This document shows, piece by piece, positions 22,547-33,914 of a stretch of 64,000 nt of DNA. The first letter of the stretch is position 1; each line of letters opens with the position of its first letter. The notes under the pieces are model-generated. The model worked only from the letters and a program-made list of their open reading frames with translations, was not told the origin of the DNA and made no database searches. The position numbers and the translations under genes were made by a program. This DNA comes from Carettochelys insculpta (taxonomy: Eukaryota > Chordata > Testudines > Carettochelyidae), in the NCBI RefSeq assembly GCF_033958435.1, contig NC_134137.1, positions 61,458,001 through 61,522,000 on the forward strand, in the 5' to 3' direction.

Positions 22547-25160
22547 CTTCTGAGGCACCAGGTGCCCAGAGGAAATAATCAGGATGCAGTCCCCATGCTC
22601 TACTGAGCACAGACTGTGATTCTGTCTGGTCCTTTTGCAAGCTGTGCACAGATTGAGGGAGGGGAGGCAGCTTCTTATACCGTACACCACACCCAAGTGA
22701 AGGCTAGCTAGCAACCAGGCTGTAAACCACATCGGCTTGAGCATTGACCTTGCACTACAATGTATAGCAGTTTCTTCTCAGTTGTCTTGGAAAATCGGCT
22801 ACTGCTGCATGGTAGCTGATTTTCCAAGATTCCACAAGTGTAGGATCAAGCTGTCTATTGATGTTGGGCAGGATTTCAAAAACTTTCAGCAGTGGCCTAA
22901 CTCTGCTGCCACTGAAAACAAGGAGAGTTGTAAAGTTCATCATCCTTTTGTAAAATGTATCATAACTGAGGCACAGCCATACTCAAACAATATATGATAG
23001 CTTCTCCTATAAGCACCTTTGCCATAAACATATGCAGAACATTTTTATTACCTCATAAACCTGATTAATCTACACAATCCTACATTTGTACTTCTCTCCT
23101 TTTTCTATGCCTGGACCAACAGAAACTCTCTCCTAATTTATGCTGGATATTAGATGATGTCATGGAATGCTGATTAAAATGAAACATTGAGCCCAATAGC
23201 ATTTTAAAACTAGGATCCTTTTATAGTCAGTGAAAAAACTTCCCATTTTGATTGGATACTCTTCTCTTGTACATTGCATTACATACCAAGTAAAGTACCT
23301 CATGGAGAGAGCCTTGGAGTCACTTTGAGAGAGAGAGAGAGAGAGAGAATACTCATAATTTTTTCAATGGAGCTAAACTATTTCATGGGCTGAATTTGTA
23401 TTGCCCTATTGAACCTACACAATATTATGTCACATGTGCAAGAATTGAATTTTGGCTCTTTAGGAGTAGCAGGAACAAATTCATCCTTGATGTTATTCCA
23501 GGGAAGTCATGTGGCCTCATTCCGCTTTCACACACACTAGTGCAGCTACTCCTGTTTTACACCGATATAAAGTAAGAAGTAAAGAAGGCCCTAAGAATCC
23601 AATCCTACTACTGCTGAAATCAGTGAGCATCACCAAGTTCAGCTGGAACAGAACTAGTCCCCGATTCAGTTTGATCACGGTGCATTTTTTCATCAGATGG
23701 TCATATTTACTATTCAAATTTCTTTTAAGGTCAAAGAAAACTACCTTCTGTATGCATTGGTCTGAGGTATATTTTTGTTTAGCAAAATTTATCAGAAGGC
23801 TTATTTGAATAGTTATTTCAGCAGAACGATTGAGTAATATTTTCTTATGCTATAATTATCTCATTTCAAATGAGGGAACATAAGGAGGGCAGCTATGTTT
23901 AGTGAAACCAAAATAACAGAAACAAGGAGATTCCCAATAGGAGGCAAGATATTGTATTGTACTGCATATTGTCTTGCTATTTATATCAAGCTACATGGTC
24001 TTCCAGCTATTCATGCAACCGACCACTGACCCAAGAAATGATATCATTTCAAGTCCTGAATGGCACCCTGACATGTTAACTAGGAGTTTAAGCACCAGAA
24101 AATGCTTTTGATTGACTTATGTAGTGCTATAATACCCAACTGACAAGCTGAGTTTGGGAGGGGTGGAATAAAGACAGAGAAAGGCAATGAGACACGGAGA
24201 AAGATTCACACATACACTCACACTTTCTAAAACGTCCCAGGCTAAAAAACCCATATAAAACTTGAAAAATATACTTGTGCCAAGCCTGCTTTCTCCTGCC
24301 TTTGTTGTGCTAGTTCAAAGGTGTGAATAGTCGTATGTGTAAACTCACCCAAAAGTAAATAAATCAGGGCGTGGGAGGGTTGTACTGAATGTTCCAAACA
24401 GTGGGAGCAAAAGACATGTCCCATGCTGACTTCAAACCATCTTTGCAAATGGCCAATGAGGATGGAGACAAAGATTATCATTTGGCCAAGTGGCCACAAC
24501 CTTGTTAAGAACTGACTTAAATAAACATGAGCTCTCCTAAAGGCAGATGGTCCTGGGAGTAATGACAAGGGGAAAGGCCACAGCAACCAACCCAAAGGGT
24601 TATTGGAAAAAGGCCCACTTCGAGCTACCTCTGCCCCTTTTTATGGCCTGTTGTCAGCCAGCCAATCTAAGAACTTGATAAAGTGATAAGATACACTAAT
24701 GGTGTTCCCCCTCTGTAGGCAGGCTGCCATCATCCGCAGGCAGTGGCACTGCACTGGCCCGTGATTCCACCGCTGGCTCCTGCTGAACCTTTTGGGAGAT
24801 GTCAGAGAGCGGGAGAAACAGCACAGTGTTCAAAGCTCACAGAACTGAAGCGCTGGCTAGCTCAGGAGCAGTAATTTGCTATCCACAGAAATCAGCAGCT
24901 TGATGGGACATACTCTAATGGCTTCAGTGAATGTATAAAACTGCAGTGAACATCCACAACTCAGTCTGCAAGCAGCTCAAAGGAGCACTTCTGTTGGCTC
25001 TGACCAAATACTGCAAATATTGTCATTGACGTGATGTTATGTAGGCATGCACTTTTTCCCAAGGAAGTACTGCACGCCAGACGCTGCTCTCAACATTGTC
25101 TCTCTGACATAAACACATTTGCACTGCTCTAACCCTGACAGCACAGGAACTTCTCTTTAA
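22547..25160. other. No gene recognised; one hairpin and a GA repeat
   Basis: AT-rich DNA. It holds the hairpin at 22785-22829 (listed separately) and a (GA)n microsatellite at about 23328-23348. ORFs at 23509-23808 (+) and 24242-24595 (-) show no recognisable domain. Confidence 0.45.
22785..22829 (+). repeat. 17-pair hairpin with 11-base loop
   Basis: 'tcttggaaaatcggcta' (22785-22801) pairs with 'tagctgattttccaaga' (22813-22829). The single DNA mismatch becomes a G-U pair in a plus-strand transcript. The loop is 'ctgctgcatgg'. No longer TIR element was found around it. Confidence 0.75.
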
Positions 25161-25352
25161 TTTGAGATATTCATCTCCAAGAGCTGGAAGGGACCTTGGA
25201 AGGTCATCTAGCCCAGTCCCCTGTCCTCTTGGCTGTGCCAAGCATTATCCCTGACATTTCTTTGCCTCAATCCCTAAATGGCCTCCTCAAGGATTGAGCT
25301 CAGAAGCCCAGACTTAGCAGGCTAATGCTCAAACCACCGAGCTACCCCTGGT
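25161..25352 (-). mobile_element. tRNA-like SINE with CR1-type 3' tail
   Basis: Read on the minus strand, the head 'ggggtagctcggtggtttgagca' looks like a tRNA 5' half with an A-box, and 'ctgagctcaatcc' like a weak B-box. The 3' end 'ctagatgaccttccaaggtcccttccagctctt' copies the CR1 tail, which is how such SINEs borrow the CR1 machinery. The assignment rests on this two-part structure. The exact family name is not claimed. Confidence 0.7.
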
Positions 25353-25547
25353 ATCTAGCCACATCCCAGGTGCTCCAGAAGGTTTTTTCTCCTGAGTGGA
25401 TGGCATGTTACAGATGAACTTGTTTGGCCATATTTGTAGTGGATTTCTGCTGCTTTTCTCTGTACAGATGTGTACTATAAGGAGGAATACATACAGCCCT
25501 GTAGTGGGTCAGTATGGCCTCCTGCGGACCCAGAGGCCGGGGAAGCT

Positions 25548-26162
25548 ATGCCAAGGCCCTGGTGGGCGGGGCCGGAGTCAGGAGACCAGAGGCCCGCCCC
25601 TCAGAGGGCGGGGCCAAGGGCTAGAAGAGCCAAAGGCGGGACTCGGGCACCATTCAGCGCTGGGCCTCCGGGCAAGGAGGACGTGCCTGCACGAGCTCCC
25701 CAGGGCCAAAGGGAGAGGGCCTGCAGCCGCCCAGCCAGGCTGGAGGAGCAGGCCCCCAGAGGCTCCACGCAACTCCGCATCCGTATGCCCCAAGGAGACT
25801 ACCCGGACTTCCCGGACCTACCAGGACCTTCCCGCCGGTGGAGACCCCCTGCCGTGGAAGAGGCCCCGGGAGCAGGCTGCCTCAGAGCCCCGGCGGATCC
25901 CTACAACATTCGGACCCAGGACCGCCCTGCATCTCCTGTATTGCCACTGCCTGACTACCCTAACGACGTGGTCATGGACGATTGGCCAGGGCCCCCACAG
26001 GTGGATGACCCAGAGGAGACCGACCTAGGAGGACCCCTCGACCAGATGGACTGGGACCTGCCGCCAACAGAGGGTGAGGTAGGAAGTGGCCCGGGGAACG
26101 TCGCTCACGAACCAATGGCAGTGTGTTGCGGCCTGGATCCCCACTGCCGGGGTTGCATGTGA
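25548..26162 (+). other. Open reading frame of 204 codons inside the solo LTR
   Basis: The frame runs from ATG at 25548 to TGA at 26160-26162 in GC-rich DNA. The predicted product is Pro/Arg/Gly-rich in its first half and acidic toward the end (for example VVMDDWPGPPQVDD and DQMDWDLPPTEGE). No domain is recognised. A second frame is also open across much of the same DNA, so base composition may explain it. I call it an observation, not a gene. Confidence 0.35.
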
Positions 26163-26283
26163 GCGACCCCCAGGGCCCCGGGCCGGGTCGCAGTGGAGCG
26201 GGAGGGCCTGCGACCCCCTACCCCCCTCCCTGACAGGGCCAGCCCCCGCTGAGCCTGTCTGTAGTCCCTTGTGTTGCTGCCCT

Positions 26284-26660
26284 GCCCCAAACTGAGGGTC
26301 GGGCCGGTGCGTATCCTTGTGTTGCTGCCCCGCCCCAAACTGAGGGCTGGGCTGGTGTTTTTCCTTTGTGTTGCTGCCCCGCCCCAAACTGAGGGTTGGG
26401 CCGGTGCTTATCCTGGTGTTGCTGCCCCGCCCCAAACTGAGGGCTGGGCTGGTGCTTGACTCTTGTGAACTGCTGCCCCGCCCTGGACTGAGGGCTGGGC
26501 CCAGAACTATATAACTTTTGTGAACTACTGCCCCGCCCTGGACTGAGGGCTGGGCCCAGAACTATATAACTTTTGTGAACTACTGCCCCGCCCTGGACTG
26601 AGGGCTGGGCCCAGAACTATATAACTCTGGTGAACTGCCGCCCGCCCTAGACCAAGGGGC
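26284..26660 (+). repeat. Two-part tandem array of 48/49-bp and 55-bp promoter-like units
   Basis: Units of type 1 ('gccccaaactgaggg...') start at 26284, 26332, 26381 and 26429, 48-49 bp apart. Related type 2 units ('gccctggactgaggg...ctatataac') start at 26480, 26535 and 26590, 55 bp apart, with a decayed last unit at 26644. The three type 2 units carry TATATAA at 26508, 26563 and 26618. CCCGCCC words recur in every unit. Confidence 0.9.
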
Positions 26661-26683
26661 TGGGCGTCACGGGACGTGTTACA

Positions 26684-27227
26684 AGCCCCAAACCAGCAAG
26701 CCAGTTCAGGGTAGTTTATTGAACTGCTTACATGACTACTTCACTGAAACCAAAGTAAGAGAGCCCTGATCATTTAATTGAAAGTAAAATGATATTGCAA
26801 AACCAGAACTGCTTTGGGGTGACATCACTAGCCTAAAAAATGCAGCGCAGTTAACAATGCGTAGTATATCTATAGCACCGGCAGCTAGACAGGACTGGGA
26901 AGAAAAATCAGACCAATTGGAAGGTGTAAATATTTGGTCGCTGATGACCTGGACTGCATTGGCTGATGCTTCAAAACACATTGCCAAGCTCCTTAAACAT
27001 ACAATTGCAGCAGACATCTCAACAGTGCTGCTTTTCACACCACGTATATTTTTAAGAAGAAGCATTTGTCCTAAGACCATGCAGAAACAATCTGAACACA
27101 ATTATTCCTCACTTTATGAGATCCTAGATCCCTCTCCCAAAGTAATTACTTTCTAAAAGTACTTTTAAAAACAATCATTCTGACTGATGAGAAATAGTCA
27201 CAGAATTTCCAGATCTGAAGAGCCAGG
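26684..27227. other. No gene recognised
   Basis: AT-rich flank of the solo LTR. ORFs on both strands over 26736-27156 have no recognisable domain. Confidence 0.45.
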
Positions 27228-27300
27228 TGTGTCCCACAAGGGCTCGTCCCCTAATAAATCATTTTGTTAGCCTTGAGAGTGATACAAGACTGCCTTTTTT
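27228..27300 (+). mobile_element. Penelope-like element 3' tail
   Basis: 'gtgtcccacaagggctcgtcccctaataaatcattttgttagccttgagagtgatacaagactgcc' aligns by eye with the tail that follows the GIY-YIG domain at 15128-15222. It is a strongly 5'-truncated copy. Confidence 0.6.
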
Positions 27301-28953
27301 GTTTTTTGATGAGAAATAGGTAACAATCAAAGAAGGGGGTGAGAAAGGTAGGCAGGGACCAAAAATCCAAACAAACAACAGAAAATCAATTATTTTGGTT
27401 TTCAAGAACCAAAATGAAATGACACTGTCAGTCTAAATTAAAGGCAAAAATAAATTTCAAAATGAAAAGTCCTGCAGGAATCCCAACATTTTTCATTATG
27501 ATTTTTTCAAAAGATTTTTCCTACAGTAAAAAATTGGGTTTTCTGATCAGCTCCAGTAAATGCAGACATAGTCATGTACCGCTTATTGCTTATTAACCAT
27601 ACTCTGTGGAGCCGTAGAGAGCAAACACTAATAGTATAATTCCAGAAAACAAGCATAAACATCCAGAGCAGAAGCCCCGGTTGACCTCTGTGGTACAGAT
27701 CTTCAGCTGATTTAAGCTGTCATCGCTCCATGCTGACCTCTGCAGAACTCTGACAGTTTATACCAGTTAAGCGTCTGCCCCGGTGCCTTGTGCAGTCAGC
27801 CCAGGAAATATGTTGGCTGCTCTGAAAATGGAGCCCTGGAGTAAAGATTTAGGCCCACAGACAGTGTTGGTTTTTTGCCTGTTGTGTGCACCAACGCCAG
27901 CTGTTCCTGTAGACTGAGCTGACTGGCATTTCCATTTGCTTTCTCTTCTTTACAAGAGCAGTCACTCCAGAAATCATCCCAAAAATGCACAGATTCAGAT
28001 GTAACAATCAAATCCAATACTTCCTGGCACTGCTTCTCCATGCACTAAATCCTCGATAACAGATTAGCACGCCACAGTCTGTGACCAGCGTAACAACTCT
28101 TTTTTCCTTCGGCAAACCGATGGCTGGAAAACCTATAAATGTGCTATTTCAGCTGTTTTAAGCAGCTTATCATGATTTTCTGAAAGTCTGGCCTCAAGAC
28201 TTTGTATCCCCTTCTTAATAACATTTAATGCTACCATTATGTAATTGAATCCATTTTGTCCGTGTGGTGGGAATATTATTAAACTGTAATTCATTTCACT
28301 GTCTTCTTGCATTCAGACTCTCAAGTCCCAGTCTGGAATGTCATAAGCTTTAAGCAGAAAAAGTGATCTTTAATCCTTCCCACACCTTCCACTGCCAGGC
28401 AGAGTTTTTCCACAAGGCAGAATGATCAGTTCCTTTATCACGCCTGTTCTTGTATTACTTATTTTTTGCCATATGTGCACAAAATCCATAGGGCTCCGAC
28501 TCATTTGTCAGAGCTTCATCTTTGCTCAATACTGGGATAGTCTTCATTATCCCAATTTGCTGAGTCTTAACATTTTTGCCAGAGCAGTTTTTAAACTGTA
28601 GTCATGTCAGGGGATGGTACTTTTTTACATCTGTTGCCCCCTCAATATTAAGTTCCTGGCACACTGCCATCTATCTTACAAGTAGCCATATTATTATTGA
28701 AACCACATGCTCATTAGTGAGACTGGCACCAGCTCAACAACCACTGTCCGAGACTAACATTATATTCCATTATATTCCAGACAACGGGACAGTGTAGGAT
28801 ACAGTTTGGGCAGAAGAACAAACAGTCTTGTTTGATGAAATCCAAATCTGAAACTGTTAGAAATGTGATTCATTTTCTATCTCTGCATATGCATGCATTA
28901 GTCGTTCACAGAAAGACAAATTTTGAAAGAAAATATCATAGTATTAGCTTATC

Positions 28954-28998
<45 letters not shown>

Positions 28999-29904
28999 AT
29001 TATAAGCCTTTCAGGGACTACAGGAGTCTGTGGGCCCCTTTCTAGCTGTGGGCCCCAGGGAAGCATGCAAGAGTATTTCACTTAATATAAAGGAGTGACT
29101 CATAATCATTGCTTTCAATTAGGAATGTCCTGTGAGATTTTTGGCAATAGTGTTCTCTTCCATTGGAGAGGAAAGAGGAGAGAGAAAGAGAATCAGACAA
29201 AAAACATGGACACACACACAATAATATTAATTTTTCCAGCCAGCACATTTCAGTCTCAGTAAGCTCGTGATTTTTCTAACATGTCCTGCTCATTTGCCTT
29301 GCTAAGGACAATAACAGGCATCTTTCCACACACATTAGTTTCAGTGGCTTATTTGCACATGCATGTGCATTGCAGTCCTGGCCTTTTTGTACAAAAAAAT
29401 GGTGCAATAACTTTCAACGGTCAAAACCCTCATGCATAGAAAATGGATTCAGAAATGGAGAGTGTTTCTCTTCCTGCTGGCAATAGCTACATTTGAAGGT
29501 CAGTTCCTGCTTCTTGTGTTATAACAGGTATTACCACAATGCCTGTGTACATAAAGTCTCAGGTGTACTATATTTCTCAGAGACTTTTCGATTGGGTTTA
29601 GTTCAGTGAGTTCTCACAGCAGTAATTTAACTCCATTAAGGTACTTCTATGCTGGTGACCAGGGCATACACAATTACGCTGCGGTTGATTGCACGAGTTA
29701 TTATAGTTCACCCAAAGGCAAATCAGGACTTGGCCACCCATAATCTCACCTAATTGATTCCCTGATATTGCAAGGGCCTCAAGCCCTGGTGGCACCTCAT
29801 TCTCTCCTTTTTTCTGCTCTGTGCTTTCCACACACAGCAGTTGAAGTTCCTCAGATTGAAAAGCTTTAGTCTAACTAATGCCTTTGGGTTTCATACGGGG
29901 CACT
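27301..29904. other. No gene recognised; ATT microsatellite
   Basis: AT-rich, with no coding signal. A (TTA)n microsatellite lies at about 28957-28999. Short ORFs at 27796-28041 (-) and 28576-28797 (+) show no domain. Confidence 0.45.
28957..28999. repeat. (TTA)n microsatellite
   Basis: About fourteen ATT/TTA triplets with one interruption ('agt'). Confidence 0.9.
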
Positions 29905-29998
29905 CTGGGTGAAATGTAATGTCCTCTTATACGCAGGAGGTCAGACTGGATGATCTAATGGTCCCTTCTGGCCTCAGACTCTGCAGTCTATGAAATCA
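29905..29998 (+). mobile_element. CR1 3' tail (CR1 or CR1-tailed SINE)
   Basis: 'caggaggtcagactggatgatctaatggtcccttctggcct...tgcagtctatgaaatc' is the standard sauropsid CR1 3' terminus ending in a TCTATGAA-like repeat. Only the last ~90 bases are present. Confidence 0.8.
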
Positions 29999-32900
29999 GA
30001 GAATAAAACATTTGCCCTACTTTCAAAGCACACCCTCCTTTGTTATACAAAAAGGTCTCTCCATAGCTAGTCTGTGTATCCTGTACCGTAGCAGAGGTGA
30101 GCACACATTTCACGTATCATTTGAGAAAGACAAATACTTACCTAAGACAGGTGGTCTTAATGATTTCATTCCATCATTTTAAAGAAGCAAAATTCATTTA
30201 AAAATACAAGCTGCAAGAAGATAGCAAGCTAATTCTTCTGCTTCGAGCAAGGCAAGGGTTAACTCTGACAAATGATGTGCTAAATTTAGAGTCATTTTTG
30301 CATGTGGTTGCATGTCTAGTTGGAACTAGTCTGCCAAAACTCATTTTACTTATGACCCTTTACAGCTAGCAGAGAAAGAGGTCCATTGTTTTCTTTGTAT
30401 TAGCAAAATTAAAAACACAGTCCCACCGACGGAAAAGGCAAGCAGTCACAGTACTGTCTGAGGCAGAAAAGAAGCTTTTTTAATTCTTAATCAACTACAC
30501 AGAGACACATATATGTGTGTGTGTATACAATACCCACACACATATGCATGTACTAGATGGCAGGATCTAGTTCTGTATGTGCAGCACATATTACAATGTA
30601 TATGCAGAAGGAGGGGGAAAAGGCAAGGATAGTCCTTTCTCACCCCCCACCCCACCCCCAGGGGAGAATCTTTTCTTGGTCCTAGCCACTCTCAAAAAGC
30701 CCTATGTGTGGGGTCTTTTACTGGATGAGGTTGTGTATTGCACCCCAATAGCTGACCAGACAGTTATATCAATGTGTACAGACCAGACAGCAAGAAATTT
30801 GCCACCAATGTACATGAGTATGTTGAAATAAATGCTGTCCTTTTTTAGAGCAGTGTCAAATTATGCTCCAGTGTACATCTCCCCTAAACCACCCTGTGCA
30901 AGCTCTGAAGGTTTCGCTGGCCTAAGAAAACAGGCAAAGGTCCAGCCACACAAGCCTGCAAACACCCCAACAAATGGATAATGAGCATTTTCCTGCTCTC
31001 AGTATCTTGCTGGGATAGATAGTAAGCCTGTCCTGTGTCTAGTGAGGAACAAACGTTGGTCCTGGATGGCAGCACTCCTGGAAAGTAGGAAGCGCTGCTC
31101 TCTACCTCATAACACCAGCCAGGGTAGGATTTTAGTCTATTATTTAGGCTATATATTTAACAGTTGTACAACTTTCCACTGGGACTTTAGCTGCTCAGTA
31201 GTAGGTTTTATTAACTGCAGTCTAGTGTCCAAATGGTTATTAAATCCCTCACTGATGCTAAAAAGTGTGTTCCCCATTAATTTTCAAATTAAATATAAGT
31301 AATTCTTGCTGCAATAGGAACTCAATCCTGTAAGGTGCTAAGCACTGCTGTGAGGGGCTAAATGCCATTGCCTTCCCCTGAGCCTCACAGGATCAAGCCC
31401 TAGATAAGTCTCTGTCTCAGGTACATGTAAGCACATTATTTACACTGAAGGACTCATAGGAATGGTTAGTTTGTGTATACATAGGGAGTACAGCACAGAT
31501 GTGTATTGGATAGTGGGAAGAGCGTTAAATGTTGTCCATGTCACAGGTAAAATGGTGTTGAGTTCTTTTTAAATTTTCAATTTATTAAACTTCTTTTCCC
31601 AGATGCAGAAATAACTCCTTTCCGCTGAGGATCTGATTATGAATCATTCCTTATCACAGCCCCGTATGAGTCATCTTAATGAATTTCATTCCCCTCCTCA
31701 TTTATTAAGCTATTTATGAGTGTTTCACCATGGTACCTAAGTGCCTTAATACATTTCTTTCTCTCTTGCATTGTCCCAGATTTATTTGCAAACTCCCTTC
31801 TTATTCTCGTTAATCACCTGAGTATTCTTAACTTCAGCTCATTCAGGGAGTAGGGAAGGGTTGCCCTCCCTACCCACTTTAACTGATTTTGCATTCGTAT
31901 TTGTTTTCATCTCTCTTTTTCATTTCCATACCAACTTTAGGATTGCTGGGTGGTTTTATTTTTGTTTTTAGTTTAGCTCTTTGAATGGCCTCTCCTGAAG
32001 ATGCACTGGTCACTTTTTGTTTCTCACACTCTTATTTTTTCAGAGTAAAAATTTCATAACGATGGTGTATTTTAGGAGTTCTTTGATGTCTCCCACACTT
32101 TATGAAAGCAATCAGTAATTTGAGTGATTTCAGTGAACTAAATCTATGTGCACAGACTGTCCAAGTCGTCCATTTTATGACATTTTATGACATTTCAAAA
32201 TGAAATCACATCAGACTACAGATGGGGGCCTAGTATGGAGACATAAACCCAAAAGGCAATGCTTTAAATGGCAACCAGGGACAATTCAAAATAAAGCTTC
32301 AAATTCTTTAAAATTAATTCCACTGCCAGTTCTACTTCTCAGCTACATTTAATCTGAGCAGTGCTCTGCAGACCCAGTCTTTGAAGGGGTCTGCTCTGTC
32401 TTCCATCTGTATATTCTCACTTGCACTGACTTTGTGCCTGGAGTTCCCTATGCAGGGGACTTACTTCCTGACTACAGAACCTGCAAGTCCCAGAATCTCT
32501 CTTCACTGTTCAAGAAAATATTGACAATGAACTCAATTCCTCCGGAGAAGCCCTTTTGGAATCTCCACTAGCTACGATCCAGGAGCTTCTGCCAAGTTTC
32601 AAGCTGTTCCAAATGCTTGGGAGCTTCTGAGCCAATCTTTGTTCACTGGTCTTAGTTCAGGTAGTGCTTTTCCTCTGTGCCAAACACTGAAGTTTTGTTG
32701 CAGTTGAATAGTTATTTTGAAATTCCTTCACGTTGAATCACTTAGATTTACGTTGTATTGGTGCCACAGGTAAAAACATCTTAGTTATCTTCTCTTCAGA
32801 AAGTTGCTGAAGATAGTCCAGATGTCAGCAGAGTTGACTAATATACCAAGAGTGCTTTATATGGGCCCAATGATTTTTGCAGATGTCTTTTTAAAATAAG

Positions 32901-33090
32901 CACTGCACTCTATCTCCCTGTTGTACTAGGGGTAATGTGGACTATTAGTATGATGTTGAAAATCAAAATCCTGCACAAATGCTAGGATCGGTTCAGAAGC
33001 AAATTCAGGAATTCCATGTCTGGCAAATATTGATTTTAGGTTCTGGACAACATAGGCCAATGAAATCTGTGTAAGTATTGCCAAGTTAAT
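29999..33090. other. No gene recognised
   Basis: AT-rich DNA with short TG/AT simple patches near 30507-30545 and a C-rich patch near 30641-30662. A local direct repeat 'attttatgac' occurs twice near 32173-32190. No exon-like or transposon-end structure found. Confidence 0.45.
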
Positions 33091-33690
33091 ATAGAATCAT
33101 AGAAGAATCATAGAAGAGTAGGACTGGAAGAGACCTCGAGAGGCCATCGAGTCCAGCCCCCTGCCCTCATGGCAGGACCAAGCACTTTCTAGACCATCCC
33201 TGAAAGCCATCTATCTAACCTCTTCTTAAATATCTCCACTGATGGAGATTCTACCACCTCCCTTGGCAATTCGTTCCAGTGTTTGACCACCCTGACAGTT
33301 AGGAACTTTTTCCTAGTGTCCAACCTGAACCTCCCCTGCTTCAATTTAAGTCCATTGCTTCTTGTTCTATCCTCAGAGGCAAGGAAGAACAAGTTCCCTC
33401 CCTCTGCCTTATGACACCGTTTTAGATACCTGAAGACTGCTATCATGTCTCCCCTCAATCTTCTCTTTTCCAAACTAAACAAGCCTAATTCTTTCAGCCT
33501 TTCTTCATAGGTCATGTTCTCTAGACCTTTGATCATTCTCGTTGCTCTCCTCTGGACCCTCTCCAATTTCTCCACATTCTTGCTGAACTGCGGTGCCCAG
33601 AACTGGACACAATAGTCCAGCTGAGGCCTAACCAGTGCAGAGTAGAGCAGGAGAATGACTTCTCATGTCTTGTTCACAACACACCTGTTA
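33091..33690 (-). mobile_element. CR1 LINE 3' end, antisense
   Basis: The minus-strand 3' terminus carries the 8-bp-type CR1 tail (plus strand 'atagaatcatagaagaatcatagaag'). Upstream of it is the 3' end of the CR1 RT ORF. The fragment is 5'-truncated near 33690. Confidence 0.9.
33189..33575 (-). pseudogene. CR1 reverse transcriptase, C-terminal end
   Basis: The 128-codon open frame shows the conserved CR1 C-terminus: [39 protein letters not shown], then [39 protein letters not shown]. No stop lies within it. The RT catalytic core and endonuclease are missing through 5' truncation, so it cannot act. It is relatively well preserved compared with the other CR1 pieces in the window. Confidence 0.9.
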
Positions 33691-33914
33691 ATGCTGGAGC
33701 TGTAGTTAATTACAATAATGTATGTGTGTCCTTTCCAGAAATGCAAATCTAGGGCTACCCATTACTGAGGTAGCTTTGTGGAGAGAATGGTTTCAGCCCC
33801 ATGGATTTTGGAGATTCTCTCCTCCTGAAATACAACATAGAAAAAACCACATCATCTTTTCAGAGGAAGGCAAATGGCCATGTGAAGGTCATGGCAGTCC
33901 TGCTGACATGGCTG

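Larger units (their letters stand above)
25500..26683 (+). mobile_element. Solo LTR, 1184 bp, with perfect 5-bp target duplication
   Basis: The sequence begins TGTAGTGGG and ends GTGTTACA (TGTA...TACA inverted ends). It is flanked by AGCCC on both sides (25495-25499 and 26684-26688). There is no internal retroelement DNA, so it is a solo LTR left by LTR-LTR recombination. It contains GC-boxes (GGGCGGGG near 25566 and 25607), an open frame of 204 codons (25548-26162) and a tandem array with repeated TATA boxes (26284-26660). Orientation + is taken from the TATA boxes. Gypsy and ERV are both possible: the 5-bp duplication fits a Ty3/Gypsy or a beta/alpha-type ERV, but not the 4-bp habit of the ERV at 47-52 kb. 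Confidence 0.9.

Noticed and set aside
25396..26028. 210-codon plus-strand ORF across the left LTR border
   Set aside because: It crosses the element boundary and overlaps the other open frame in GC-rich DNA, so a real gene is unlikely.
26025..26435. 136-codon minus-strand ORF with GRGSNTRIS/GRGSNTKEK repeats
   Set aside because: The repeats in the protein merely mirror the 48-bp DNA array, so it is not evidence of a protein.
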